Counted from the stretch's first letter, positions 34,804-43,547 are shown. The stretch: DNA of 64,000 nt from an uncultured Clostridia bacterium (GCA_947630555.1 CANRIA010000004.1:25590-89589), one strand, 5' to 3'. Numbers and translations: made by a program. Notes: a model not told the origin generated them from the letters alone.

Positions 34804-36081
34804 TCAGAAAATGTCTTTTTTGCTTTTTATATACCGCCTTACAAGCACGAAGATTATGATAAGCAGGCAAAGTATCAAAAATATCGGCACGAGCCACTTA
34901 TTCACGCCGTCTTCCTCGGCAGATTTCATCTCCGTCCACAAAGTCTGCATTGTCATATTCGCCTCATCAGAGAGGTTTATAAAAACGGTCATGTTCTTTT
35001 TTACCTCATCGCTGGGGTAATAGGCAGGGTCGTTTTGTATCTCGGGGTCTAGCATTTCAAACGCGGCAGAGTGCGGCGTTGAATAGCAGATGTAGTCGAT
35101 GTTCGCATATGCAATATCGGGCTCGCACATAAAGTTTATAAACATCTCAGCGGCTTCCTTGTTCTGCGAAGAATTTGGAATGCACATGGCATCTATAAAC
35201 AAATTCGTGCCGCTGTCGGGAACAACAAAATTCAGCGAGTCGTTGCTTTCCATAATGGTCATGGCATCGCCTGCGTAATAAGGCGCGATAAGTGCCTCGC
35301 CTGCGCCCATTTTGTCAAAGATCTCGTCCATTACATAGCCCTGAACTATCTTTTTCTGCTCCGTCAGCTTGTCGGCAGCCATTTTAAGCTCCTGTGGGTC
35401 TTCGGTATTAAGCGAAAGACCGCACACTATCTCGGCTATTGCGAAAGCATCACGGGGGTTATCAAACATAAGTATCTGGTCTGCATAGTCCTCGTTCCAC
35501 AGAATATCCCAGTCTATATCCTCCTCGGGAATGTCTACTACAGTTTCGTCGTAAATTATGCCGACCGTGCCCCAAGTATACGGCACAGAATATTCATTCG
35601 TGGGGTCATAAGCCTGATTGCGGAAATCCTCCATGATATACTTGAAGTTGGGAATGTTATTATAATCCAGCTTTTGAATCATGTTTTCCTTGATCATTTT
35701 GCTTATCATATAGTCTGAGGGGATTATTACATCATATGTAACTCCGCCGCCTTTGAGTTTAGCATACAATTCCTCGTTGGTGGCAAATGTGGTGTAATTT
35801 ACGCTTATGCCGGTAAGGTTTTCAAACTCAGTAATAACGTCAAGCGTTCCCTCGTCCTCGCCTGTGCAGATATATTCGCCCCAGTTATATACGTTTATTG
35901 AAACGTCCTTGCCCTTGAATCTTGTATAATACGCCTCGTCTTCAACGGTAAGTGTCTGATACTCGGTCTCTTCGGTATCTTCTTCATCGGCAGTATCGCC
36001 AGAAGAACATGATGTCATAAGCGACACGCCCAGAACGCCGGCAGCCAGCACCGAGAAGACCTTTTTTGAAATACGTCTCAT
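34804..36081 (-). CDS. potD: Spermidine/putrescine-binding protein with extra C-terminal membrane helix
   Basis: This 425-aa protein is the substrate-binding part of a polyamine ABC transporter. It has a lipobox (SLMTSCSSG) and PotD features such as VYNWGEYI, TYDVIIPSDYMI and VPYTWGTVGIIYDE. Unlike usual PotD proteins of about 350 aa, it continues for about 40 residues after the domain, into a transmembrane helix (WLVPIFLILCLLIIIFVLV) and a basic tail. It would then be held at both ends. The start overlaps the potC stop by one base (TGATG). It is the last gene of potABCD. Confidence 0.9.
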   Translation of the reverse strand: MRRISKKVFSVLAAGVLGVSLMTSCSSGDTADEEDTEETEYQTLTVEDEAYYTRFKGKDVSINVYNWGEYICTGEDEGTLDVITEFENLTGISVNYTTFATNEELYAKLKGGGVTYDVIIPSDYMISKMIKENMIQKLDYNNIPNFKYIMEDFRNQAYDPTNEYSVPYTWGTVGIIYDETVVDIPEEDIDWDILWNEDYADQILMFDNPRDAFAIAEIVCGLSLNTEDPQELKMAADKLTEQKKIVQGYVMDEIFDKMGAGEALIAPYYAGDAMTIMESNDSLNFVVPDSGTNLFIDAMCIPNSSQNKEAAEMFINFMCEPDIAYANIDYICYSTPHSAAFEMLDPEIQNDPAYYPSDEVKKNMTVFINLSDEANMTMQTLWTEMKSAEEDGVNKWLVPIFLILCLLIIIFVLVRRYIKSKKDIF

Positions 36082-36887
36082 CAGATCTTCTCCCCCTTAT
36101 ACGAGTTATTTTTGGCAGCCTTGTTTTCAAATACGTTCTTCACTATAAGTATAACGAACACCACAATAAATATTATGGTAGACAGCGCGTTTATCTCAGG
36201 GGAGATCTTGCGCCTTGTCATAGAGTATATAGTTATAGGCAAAGTCTGCGTGGTAGGGCCGCTGGTAAAATAGCTTATTACAAAGTCATCAAGCGAGTAG
36301 GTGAAAGCCATTAAAAAACCGCTTATAACGCCGGGCATTATCTCGGGCAGTATTACTTTCCGAAAAGCCTGCATAGGGCTGCAGCCGAGATCCTGCGCCG
36401 CCTCAAACAAATTTGGATCCATCTGCTTGAACTTTGGCATAATGTTCAGTATGACATACGGAACATCAAACGTTATGTGCGCTATCAGCAGTGTTACAAA
36501 GCCGAACTCAAAATTCATTCTTGCGGTAAAGAACACGAACAGCAGCATGAGCGATACGCCCGTTACTATTTCGGGGTTGATTATAGGCATATTTGTAACG
36601 TTCATTACAAAGGCTTTCGGTACTTTTTTCATGCTGTTTATGCCTATGGCAGCGAATGTTCCCAGCACTGTTGAAACTATACTTGCAAGCGTTGCTATAA
36701 TTATAGTCTTCATCAGCGATGATATGATTATTTTGTTGTGGAACAGCTTTACATACCATTCAAGGGTAAAGCCGCTGAGCACGCTCCTGCTCTTTGTTTC
36801 GTTGAAAGAAAATACTATCAGCACGAATATGGGAACATACAAAAAGAGCAGTATAAGAGCGAAATATATTTTTCCGAACTTTTTCAT
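36081..36887 (-). CDS. potC: Polyamine ABC transporter permease PotC
   Basis: A 268-aa inner-membrane permease of the PotC type with six segments and the EAA loop (EAAQDLGCSPMQAFRKVILPEIMPGVISG). It imports spermidine or putrescine together with PotA, PotB and PotD. The ATG at 36887 is chosen over the GTG at 36896 because GGAGG lies 9 nt upstream of it. Gaps to both neighbours are short, so it is within one operon. Confidence 0.94.
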   Translation of the reverse strand: MKKFGKIYFALILLFLYVPIFVLIVFSFNETKSRSVLSGFTLEWYVKLFHNKIIISSLMKTIIIATLASIVSTVLGTFAAIGINSMKKVPKAFVMNVTNMPIINPEIVTGVSLMLLFVFFTARMNFEFGFVTLLIAHITFDVPYVILNIMPKFKQMDPNLFEAAQDLGCSPMQAFRKVILPEIMPGVISGFLMAFTYSLDDFVISYFTSGPTTQTLPITIYSMTRRKISPEINALSTIIFIVVFVILIVKNVFENKAAKNNSYKGEKI

Positions 36888-36902
36888 ATATCTCACCCTC
36901 CC

Positions 36903-37712
36903 TTATATAAGCACCTGGTCGTCGGGACTGAACTGGTTCATAACGGTCATGATAACGAGTATTATCACCATAAGCACCAGCGATATAGCCGCGCCCAGCT
37001 GCGGATTGTAGGAGTTGCCCAGAAACTGCATTTCGATAAGGTCGCCGATAAGCAGGTTAGAGCCGCCGCCCAGCATACGCGAGATTATAAACGTTGATAT
37101 TGCAGGCACGAACACCATGGTGATGCCGGATGTTATGCCCGGCAGACTGAGCGGTACTATAACGCGCCACATAATAGAAGCAGAGTTGCAGCCCAGATCA
37201 GATGCTGCCTCAATAACGCTTTTGTCTATCTTCTCCATTACCGAGTAGAGCGGCAGTATCATGAACGGCAGGTAGTTATACACCATGCCGAGCACCACCG
37301 CGCCCGATGTGTTTATAAGTTTATAAGGACCTAAGCCGAATATGCCGAGAATGTGATTTATAACGCCGTTGTTTCCCAGCAGGGTCATCCATGCATATGT
37401 GCGAAGAAGAAAGTTCATCCACATGGGCAGCATGACTATTAAAAGCATAGTGCCCTGCTTGTGTTTTTCCATTCTTGAAAGAAGATATGCCACGGGGTAT
37501 GCAAGCAATAGGCACACTGCCGTTGCAACAAGCGCCAGCCAGATAGAGCGCACAAAAATGTTTGCATACTGACCTACGTTTGAGATATTTCTTATAGTAA
37601 ATTTGCCGCTGTCAGTTGTGAAAGCGAAGTATGCCACCATAAGAAGCGGCACAAGTATGAACACTATCATCCAGACGAGATACGGCGCAGAAAATACTTT
37701 CAGTTTTTTCAA
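36903..37712 (-). CDS. potB: Polyamine ABC transporter permease PotB
   Basis: A 269-aa permease with six transmembrane segments and an EAA loop (EAASDLGCNSASIMWRVIVPLSLPGITSG). LLRTYAWMTLLGNNG is a PotB hallmark. It pairs with PotC in the membrane. It starts 6 bp after the potA stop and ends 15 bp before potC. Confidence 0.94.
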   Translation of the reverse strand: MKKLKVFSAPYLVWMIVFILVPLLMVAYFAFTTDSGKFTIRNISNVGQYANIFVRSIWLALVATAVCLLLAYPVAYLLSRMEKHKQGTMLLIVMLPMWMNFLLRTYAWMTLLGNNGVINHILGIFGLGPYKLINTSGAVVLGMVYNYLPFMILPLYSVMEKIDKSVIEAASDLGCNSASIMWRVIVPLSLPGITSGITMVFVPAISTFIISRMLGGGSNLLIGDLIEMQFLGNSYNPQLGAAISLVLMVIILVIMTVMNQFSPDDQVLI

Positions 37713-37718
37713 TTTGCC

Positions 37719-38765
37719 TTATCCCTCCTGTACCTTTTTCATTATATGTATGTCATACGGGTCGAAGGTCATGCCTATCATAGCGCCGACAGGTTCAGCC
37801 TTTGTAGAGTGTATTATCCACTTGTGGTCAACGCCGTCAACAACCATTTCGTAGTGTACCCCCTTAAACACTACAGACTCAACTATTCCCGTCAGTTTGG
37901 CGTTTTCCGCGGGAATTATCTTTACGTCTTCGGGTCTTATAACAACGTCTACCGTTTCATCAGGGTCAAAGCCCTTGTCAACACATTCAAACTGCCTGCC
38001 TGTAAACTCAACAAGGCAGTCTCTTGGCATACAGCCGTTTACAATGTTGCTCTCTCCTATAAAGTCGGCAACAAATGCGTTCACGGGTTCGTTATAAATA
38101 TCTATCGGCGAGCCTATCTGCTGTATAACGCCGTTGTTCATAACAACTACCGTGTCCGACATCGTAAGCGCTTCTTCCTGGTCGTGCGTTACATACACGA
38201 ACGTAAGCTCCAGCGCCTGCTGTATTTTTCTAAGCTCTACCTGCATTTCCTTTCTAAGTTTCAGGTCGAGTGCGCCCAGAGGCTCGTCAAGCAGCAGCAC
38301 CTTAGGGTGATTTACCAGAGCCCTTGCTATAGCAACTCTCTGCTGCTGACCGCCTGAAAGACGGTTTACAGTGCGCTTTTCAAAGCCCTTGAGGTTCACC
38401 ATTTCAAGCATTTCGCCCACTCGGTGAAGTATCTCCTTTTCGGGCAGTTTCTTTACCCTAAGCCCGAACGCTATGTTTTCATACACGTTCAGATGGGGAA
38501 AAAGCGCGTATCTTTGAAATACAGTATTGACATTTCTCTTATGCGGGGGAACATCGTTTATCCGCTGTCCCTCAAACAGAACATCGCCGCTGGTAGGTTC
38601 CAGAAAACCGGCGATAATGCGCAAAGTGGTCGTTTTTCCGCAGCCAGAGGGCCCTAGGAAAGTGACGAACTCTTTGTCCTTGATGTCAAGACTGATGTTT
38701 TTGAGGATCTGGTCGCCGTCCTCAAATTCAACAACAATGTTTTTCAAACTTACTATGTTGTCCAT
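37719..38765 (-). CDS. potA: Polyamine ABC transporter ATPase PotA
   Basis: A protein of about 348 aa with Walker [10 protein letters not shown], signature [15 protein letters not shown], Walker [12 protein letters not shown] and H-loop [11 protein letters not shown]-terminal TOBE-type regulatory domain (about 240-348) is present. It powers polyamine uptake. The true start is the ATG at 38765 ([10 protein letters not shown]), with AAAGGA upstream. The track start at 38846 lies in the long leader and adds residues that do not belong to the family. Confidence 0.95.
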   Translation of the reverse strand: MDNIVSLKNIVVEFEDGDQILKNISLDIKDKEFVTFLGPSGCGKTTTLRIIAGFLEPTSGDVLFEGQRINDVPPHKRNVNTVFQRYALFPHLNVYENIAFGLRVKKLPEKEILHRVGEMLEMVNLKGFEKRTVNRLSGGQQQRVAIARALVNHPKVLLLDEPLGALDLKLRKEMQVELRKIQQALELTFVYVTHDQEEALTMSDTVVVMNNGVIQQIGSPIDIYNEPVNAFVADFIGESNIVNGCMPRDCLVEFTGRQFECVDKGFDPDETVDVVIRPEDVKIIPAENAKLTGIVESVVFKGVHYEMVVDGVDHKWIIHSTKAEPVGAMIGMTFDPYDIHIMKKVQEG

Positions 38766-39035
38766 ATCCCAACAATCCTTTCCTGTTTCATTTTTAGCAG
38801 CAGTTCGCTTTTGACTCTCCACTGCTAAACAGACCCATACACCCACTGCCGATCGCCATATCGGCTGTTGATATACAAGTCCGTAAATTTTGAGGAATAT
38901 TCCTCGAAATGTAAATGATTTTGCAGGCGTTCCGTTTCAGAGCGTGACTTTCGCCGCTTACTGCGTCATAGCTATAGCTATCCACTGTTAGGTTGGGGGT
39001 CAATGTTTCCGCATTTGCATTTGCACGCATTAAAT
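38766..39035 (-). promoter_or_regulatory. Long structured leader of potABCD
   Basis: From the predicted transcript start (about 39032) to the potA start are about 270 nt without a supported gene. On the minus strand it holds several pairings: GAGGAATATTCCTC (palindrome), GCCGAT-5-ATCGGC, and TTTAGCAG pairing perfectly with CTGCTAAA close to the potA ribosome site. I could not match it to a riboswitch class I know. The 87-aa ORF in it (38794-39057) begins upstream of the transcript start and is unlikely to be real. Confidence 0.5.
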
Positions 39036-39038
39036 TAA

Positions 39039-39067
39039 ATAATAAAGTAAAATACACCGTTTGTCAA
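39039..39067 (-). promoter_or_regulatory. SigA-type promoter of potABCD
   Basis: TTGACA (39067-39062), 17 bp, TATTAT (39044-39039) on the minus strand. It lies about 270 bp before potA. Confidence 0.7.
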
Positions 39068-39150
39068 TAGTTTTTTGTGCGCCAAAAAAATTTTGTACAA
39101 TATATATAAATTCGGCTTTTGTATCTGTATATTTTGCAATTATAGAACAT

Positions 39151-39190
39151 AAAAAAACAAGGTCTCACGGTAAAATTTACCGCAAGACCT
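39151..39190 (-). terminator. Terminator after the LtaS-like gene
   Basis: On the minus strand AGGTCTTGCGGTAAA pairs with TTTACCGTGAGACCT, a 15-position stem with a central mismatch, followed by TTTTTTT. Confidence 0.88.
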
Positions 39191-39208
39191 CAAAAACTTA
39201 TCACTGCA

Positions 39209-41215
39209 CTATTTGTCATATTTTTCAAACATTCTGTAATACTGCACTATGTTGTATTCCAAAAGCACTTTTTCATACTGCGAGCTGTCGGTAATTCTGT
39301 ACCATTTGTCGTCATCGCCTTTGTAGCCGAACGCGCTTATAGACGGCAGTTTTTTCATAACATCGTCAAGATACAGCTGAAAGTCTGTTTTCGGCATACA
39401 GCACGCCTCAACAAGCTTGTTTGAAAGATAGTTAAGGCTCATGTGCACATCAGTCTGCTCGTCAATATCGTAATTTGCCCATATGAAAAACGGCGTAGAA
39501 TGTATTTTAGCGTTGTCTTCTATAGACATTGTGCCCAGCGTTTTGCCCAGCAGGTTTTCTGAAAACTCTGGTATATGAGGGAAGTGGTCGCCAAAAAATA
39601 CTATAACAACATCTTCATCGACCTGTGAAAAATACTCTACCAGATTTTTTATAGCCTTGTCCGTCTCATACGCCGCCGAGAGATAAAGCTCTGCCTCGCT
39701 GCTTTCAAAGCTGCCAAGCGTTATTTCGTGCGTTTTTTCGCTGTTCTCATAATACGGCGAATGGTTCTGCATGGTCGTCAGAAAGGCAAACATAGGCTTG
39801 TCTTCCGGCTTATTTTCATACTCCTCTTTAAGCACCCCGAACATAGTTTCGTCAGAAAGCCTGCCGTTCACGACCTTCATTTTGCCCTCGCTGTGTTTTG
39901 AAACGGCTTCGGAATACATGGTCTTGTCAAATCCCAGATAGCCGTAAGCCTCGCTTATATCCCAAAGATTCGGCGCGCAGCCTGCTATAGCCTCGGTAAA
40001 ATAGCCATAGTTTTCAAAGTAATTTACCAAAGAATCCTGCGGCGTTTTTACATACTGCGTGTAAGCGGCGCTTCCCATAGGGAAAAATCCCATGCTGTTG
40101 CCCGAAAGAAATTCAAACTCTGAATTGCACGAATAGCCGCCGTATGCCGATACTGTAACATAGCCTTTTATGGTGTTTTCGCTCATGCTGTGGTAAAAAG
40201 GCATATAGTCTTTGTTTATGTCAAGGTCGCCCAGCAGCGAAAAATCAGCGAAAGACTCGTCCATTACCGCTATTACGGTAGGCGTTCTCTGCGGCGTTTC
40301 GTCAGATGTTTCATACCGCGAGAGTATCTGCAGCGCCTTTTCATCGGAATACCCCGAGGGCTTTGCAGAGCCGCTGTTTAGCATATCAAGATAGAACATC
40401 AATGCGTTGCCCGTTACCTGAAAAGAGCTTAGATCTTCTCCTCCCGAAAAATTCAGCCTGATAATGCGGTTTTCAACGCCGTATCTGTACATACTCATGC
40501 CAAAGCCGCCGAACATTATAACAAGCGCCGCAAACACGGGCAGAGTGCAAAGCCTTATTTTAAGGCGAAAAGGCGTTATTTTCGTAAATGCGGTAAGAGT
40601 TATGCACATACCGAGGCTGAATACCATAAGGCAAAGCAGAGCTATGGCAAGCGGCTCGAAAAACGAGTAGTCTTTTGCAATGGTCGCCGACTTTATGCTG
40701 CTCAGGTCAGATACCCTGAGGGGTGAGCCGCGGAACTGATACAGATAAAACTGCGCCATCCCGTAAAGGTGAAATATCACGGTGATCACTATGAAATATA
40801 TCTTAGGCTTTTTGAATATTATGCTTCCCGGAAGATAGAAAGCATACACAAAAAGCGGCGCTGCAAAAAGCATTATAATGTCATCTTTAAAAGGAAATGC
40901 GCCCGTGCAGACCTCGGTGAAAATATAGCTGCAAAGTGCAAGTGTCAAGCCAAGCAAAAAGCCGCGCGAGTGCGGTCTTTTCTTATTTACTATGCCTATT
41001 ATGGCAAGCACTATGCTGAAAATTACTAAAGCGGCGCATACAGCGAGGAATACTATAAGCGGTTTTGTAAGGTGCAGCCCCTTTGAATCGCAGGCATCGT
41101 TTATATATGCAATGGCAAAGCATATGCACAGCATTGCCAGCACCATGGGAGCACAGTAAAATATCAATGTATCACTTATTTTAGGATCGCGCAGCTTTTG
41201 TATTATGCGTGACAT
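39209..41215 (-). CDS. LtaS-like membrane sulfatase-family enzyme with Ser at the nucleophile position
   Basis: A 668-aa protein with about six to seven N-terminal transmembrane segments and an extracellular sulfatase domain (about 300-630). Seen are VIAVMDESFADFS (metal site Asp/Glu), SEFEFLSGNSMGFFP, FAFLTTMQNHSPYY and VIVFFGDHFPH. These fit the LtaS/phosphoglycerol transferase group that builds lipoteichoic acid or decorates glycans. In LtaS-type enzymes the nucleophile is a Thr (G-G-x-T-A-N-T-E-F-E); here the segment reads GGYSCNSEFE, so Ser takes its place. The substrate is not certain. It has its own terminator. Confidence 0.85.
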   Translation of the reverse strand: MSRIIQKLRDPKISDTLIFYCAPMVLAMLCICFAIAYINDACDSKGLHLTKPLIVFLAVCAALVIFSIVLAIIGIVNKKRPHSRGFLLGLTLALCSYIFTEVCTGAFPFKDDIIMLFAAPLFVYAFYLPGSIIFKKPKIYFIVITVIFHLYGMAQFYLYQFRGSPLRVSDLSSIKSATIAKDYSFFEPLAIALLCLMVFSLGMCITLTAFTKITPFRLKIRLCTLPVFAALVIMFGGFGMSMYRYGVENRIIRLNFSGGEDLSSFQVTGNALMFYLDMLNSGSAKPSGYSDEKALQILSRYETSDETPQRTPTVIAVMDESFADFSLLGDLDINKDYMPFYHSMSENTIKGYVTVSAYGGYSCNSEFEFLSGNSMGFFPMGSAAYTQYVKTPQDSLVNYFENYGYFTEAIAGCAPNLWDISEAYGYLGFDKTMYSEAVSKHSEGKMKVVNGRLSDETMFGVLKEEYENKPEDKPMFAFLTTMQNHSPYYENSEKTHEITLGSFESSEAELYLSAAYETDKAIKNLVEYFSQVDEDVVIVFFGDHFPHIPEFSENLLGKTLGTMSIEDNAKIHSTPFFIWANYDIDEQTDVHMSLNYLSNKLVEACCMPKTDFQLYLDDVMKKLPSISAFGYKGDDDKWYRITDSSQYEKVLLEYNIVQYYRMFEKYDK

Positions 41216-41292
41216 TTTTATCTACTTCCTTTTTAGTGGTTATTGTCATTCAGCGGTCAATAATTTTGTCATAATATTTCATTAAAAATCTA

Positions 41293-41321
41293 TTGACAAA
41301 CTGCACAAAAAGAGTTACAAT
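41293..41321 (+). promoter_or_regulatory. SigA-type promoter of the small lipoprotein gene
   Basis: TTGACA (41293-41298), 17 bp, TACAAT (41316-41321); start codon 45 bp downstream. Confidence 0.75.
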
Positions 41322-41365
41322 ATAAGTAGGATTATTGTAGACTTATCAAGAGGGAGGAATGCTGC

Positions 41366-41968
41366 ATGAACAGAAAAGCTATAGCAGCCTTGGTTTTATC
41401 TGCCGCCGCGTGCCTGTGTTTTACAGCCTGCGGGCCGAAAATAGAGATAGGCAATGTCAGCAAAAATTCCTCGGTTGTTGATAACAAAAAGACGGACGAT
41501 AAGTCGGAAGGCTTTTTTGCTGAGATACTTGACAAGGGCTACACCGCCGATGATGACGGCGAGAAATACACTATTGACGGCGATTTTGCCATGAAAGATC
41601 TGTATGAACTTGATGAAATGTATGCAGATAGCTGGACTGCGGCAAGTGATGAGCAAAAGCGCGAAATATCGCTGAATTTTCTGAACTTCTGGGCGTTTTA
41701 CGGCGACGATGCGAGCATACGTTTCAAGCCGAATGAACTTATAGATGCCATAACTTCCGCGATAGAGGACACCGAGCTTTCGGTGCTTGATGCCGCTCTG
41801 CAAACCGCCGTTCCCGAAAATGCCGATAAATATCTTGCTATAATAGGTATTGAAGAAATACCTGAAATTACAGATGACAGCAGCGAAACGGACGGAGAAA
41901 CTTCTCAGCCCGAAGCCGGCGATACAGATGATAGCAGAGAGTCTGAAACATCTGACGAAAATACATAA
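41366..41968 (+). CDS. Small secreted lipoprotein of unknown function
   Basis: A 200-aa protein with a signal peptide and lipobox (CFTACGPK), so lipid-anchored outside the membrane. A short linker leads to a helical domain (about 60-165; DLYELDEMYADSWTAA, LNFLNFWAFYGDDA). An acidic, Ser/Thr-rich tail ends the protein. The ATG has GGGAGG 9 nt upstream. I do not recognise the family. It precedes the oxidoreductase gene by 46 bp with no terminator between, so the two may share a transcript. Confidence 0.72.
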   Translation: MNRKAIAALVLSAAACLCFTACGPKIEIGNVSKNSSVVDNKKTDDKSEGFFAEILDKGYTADDDGEKYTIDGDFAMKDLYELDEMYADSWTAASDEQKREISLNFLNFWAFYGDDASIRFKPNELIDAITSAIEDTELSVLDAALQTAVPENADKYLAIIGIEEIPEITDDSSETDGETSQPEAGDTDDSRESETSDENT

Positions 41969-42014
41969 GCAACGTTTAAAATTATCTGACAAATATTAAG
42001 GAGGACACTTTAAA

Positions 42015-42611
42015 ATGAACGTATTGATTGTTTACTGCCACCCCTCAAAGAAAAGCTTTACCTGCAAGCTGAAAGATGCCTTTATAAAGGGTCTTGCAAA
42101 GGGCGGTCACGACTATGAGATCTCGGATCTGTATGACATGGGCTTTCACCCTGCAATGACAGAGAGCGAGTATCTTTTTGACAGCATGGGAGACCGCGAA
42201 ACATACCGCATGAGCGGCGATATTGCAAAAGAGCAGATAAAGATACAGACGAGTGATGCCGTTGTATTTATCTTCCCGATGTTCTGGTCGGCATCGCCTG
42301 CAATGCTGGTGGGCTGGTTCCAGCGCGTTATGACCAAAGACTTTGCATACGGCACCGATGCGCAGATGGATAAGCTGAAAAAGGCAAGCTGTCTGGTTAC
42401 CATGGCAGACGACAAGACCACCGCGCAGGGCAGTGCGCACATCAATGCGCTCAAAGCTACGATGATAAACTCAAAGATATTCACAAACGCCGAACAGACC
42501 GAAATAAATGTGTTCGATAAACTGGCGTGCGAGAAGCTCTCTGAGCAGGAGAGGGAAGCGCTTATGGAAGAATATCTGAAAAAGGCGTTTGAACTTGGCG
42601 AAAATCTCTGA
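42015..42611 (+). CDS. NAD(P)H-dependent flavin oxidoreductase (flavodoxin-like fold)
   Basis: A 198-aa protein of the Flavodoxin_2 / NAD(P)H quinone reductase type. Seen are the N-terminal flavin-phosphate strand (MNVLIVYCHPSKKSFTCKL), HDYEISDLYDMGFHPAM, and VVFIFPMFWSASPAMLVGWFQRV, the family core. It likely reduces quinones or similar acceptors using FMN or FAD. AAGGAGG precedes the ATG. It converges with the DtxR-type gene and shares its terminator region. Confidence 0.88.
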   Translation: MNVLIVYCHPSKKSFTCKLKDAFIKGLAKGGHDYEISDLYDMGFHPAMTESEYLFDSMGDRETYRMSGDIAKEQIKIQTSDAVVFIFPMFWSASPAMLVGWFQRVMTKDFAYGTDAQMDKLKKASCLVTMADDKTTAQGSAHINALKATMINSKIFTNAEQTEINVFDKLACEKLSEQEREALMEEYLKKAFELGENL

Positions 42612-42633
42612 TATTCAGATAATACATAATGCA

Positions 42634-42670
42634 GTCGGCAGGCTATTAGTGCTTGCCGACGTGTTTTTTT
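42634..42670 (+). terminator. Terminator after the oxidoreductase gene
   Basis: GTCGGCA (42634-42640) and TGCCGAC (42654-42660) form a 7-bp stem followed by TTTTTTT. The last codons of the DtxR-type gene on the minus strand lie inside this hairpin. Confidence 0.8.
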
Positions 42671-43011
42671 ATTGCCTGAAATGTTTCGTCGCTGATATCG
42701 TGCTCTATCTTGCAGGCATCTTCGGCGGCGGTCTTCTCGCTCACACCAAGGTCAATAAGCAGGCTTGTCAGCAGCTTGTGGCGCTCGTAAATTTTGTTTG
42801 CAACTTCGCTGCCTGCCTCGGTAAGCAAAAGGTGTCCCTCGCTGTCAAGCGTGACAAAGCCGCCGCTTCTCAGTATGCTCATGGCGCGGCTCACGCTGGG
42901 TTTTGAAAAGCCCATGTATTCGCCGACGTCTATAGCCCTTACCTTGCCTATTTTCTCGGAAAGTATAAGTATCGTTTCAAGATACATCTCGCCTGATTCC
43001 TGCAAAGCCAT
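42646..43011 (-). CDS. DtxR/MntR-family metal-dependent regulator
   Basis: A 121-aa protein with the DtxR winged helix (GEMYLETILILSEKIGKVRAIDVGEYM, then KPSVSRAMSILRSGGFV) and dimerisation helices carrying the usual metal ligands (Glu-Ala-Glu-like and IEHDISDETF with His). The SH3-like third domain is absent, as in MntR-type members. It senses Mn2+ or Fe2+; which one cannot be told. Its start lies about 55 nt from a predicted transcript start, and tandem octamers fill the space between. No metal transporter adjoins. Confidence 0.9.
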   Translation of the reverse strand: MALQESGEMYLETILILSEKIGKVRAIDVGEYMGFSKPSVSRAMSILRSGGFVTLDSEGHLLLTEAGSEVANKIYERHKLLTSLLIDLGVSEKTAAEDACKIEHDISDETFQAIKKHVGKH

Positions 43012-43031
43012 AATGATGTCCTCCCTTTTTG

Positions 43032-43068
43032 TCTAATTGACTAATTGTCTAATTGTCTAATTGTCTAA
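43032..43068 (-). promoter_or_regulatory. Tandem octamer repeats downstream of the DtxR-type promoter
   Basis: On the + strand the unit TCTAATTG is repeated with an 8-bp period: 43032-43039, 43040-43047 (one change, ACTAATTG), 43048-43055, 43056-43063, and a half unit. The array covers the predicted transcript start. Sites for DtxR/MntR are normally palindromes, so an 8-bp tandem array is unusual. Confidence 0.55.
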
Positions 43069-43073
43069 AAGAT

Positions 43074-43102
43074 ATTGTAGCACATTTGTTTTTAATTTGC
43101 AA
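43074..43102 (-). promoter_or_regulatory. SigA-type promoter of the DtxR-type regulator
   Basis: TTGCAA (43102-43097), 17 bp, TACAAT (43079-43074) on the minus strand, directly upstream of the octamer array. Confidence 0.65.
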
Positions 43103-43141
43103 GACAATTAACTTATTTTTAAGAATTTTGTTTGAAACTGG

Positions 43142-43450
43142 TTATTCTCCCAGCCACATAAACTTTGACATTATAACTCTGCCGTTTTCGTCAAATTCTA
43201 CGCCCTCTGCTTCGAGCATCTGCCGCTGAATATCACAGCCGCCGAAGGCAAAAGCCTTTGCCGTCTCGCCAAAGCGGTTTACCACCCTGTGGCAGGGGAT
43301 AACAGAATTATCGGGGTTTACGTGCAAAGCGTAGCCCACCACCTGCGACCACCTCGGGTTGCCTGCCAAAGCGGCAATCTGCCCGTAGGTGCACACCTTG
43401 CCTTTGGGTATTCGCTTTACTGCTTCGTATATTTTTTCAAAAGTATTCAT
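43142..43450 (-). CDS. MGMT-family protein (methyltransferase C-terminal domain only)
   Basis: A protein of about 102 aa corresponding to the C-terminal domain of O6-methylguanine-DNA methyltransferase. It has the wing-helix start IYEAVKRIPKGKVCTYGQIAAL and the active-site motif NSVIPCHRVV with the acceptor Cys present. The N-terminal domain of full-length Ogt is missing. In alkyltransferase-like (ATL) proteins of this size the Cys is often replaced by Trp; here it is kept, so true repair activity is possible. The ATG at 43450 is preferred over the upstream track start. Confidence 0.85.
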   Translation of the reverse strand: MNTFEKIYEAVKRIPKGKVCTYGQIAALAGNPRWSQVVGYALHVNPDNSVIPCHRVVNRFGETAKAFAFGGCDIQRQMLEAEGVEFDENGRVIMSKFMWLGE

Positions 43451-43495
43451 TTTTATCACCAAAAGTATTATACCATATTAAAGAAAATATATCAA

Positions 43496-43542
43496 TAACA
43501 AAAGACCGTTGGCACGCCGTGCGGCGAAGCTTTGCGGTCTTT
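43496..43542 (-). terminator. Terminator after trmB
   Basis: AAAGACCG (43501-43508) and CGGTCTTT (43535-43542) form an 8-bp stem enclosing a GC-rich inner hairpin, followed on the minus strand by TTTTG. Confidence 0.7.
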
Positions 43543-43547
43543 ATATG

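Noticed and set aside
38766-39035. Assignment of the potABCD leader to a guanidine (ykkC) riboswitch
   Set aside because: The conserved ykkC core sequences that I know are not present, so I left the leader unassigned.
38794-39057. 87-aa ORF in the leader of potABCD
   Set aside because: Its start lies within or upstream of the predicted transcript start and there is no ribosome site; the composition is not protein-like.
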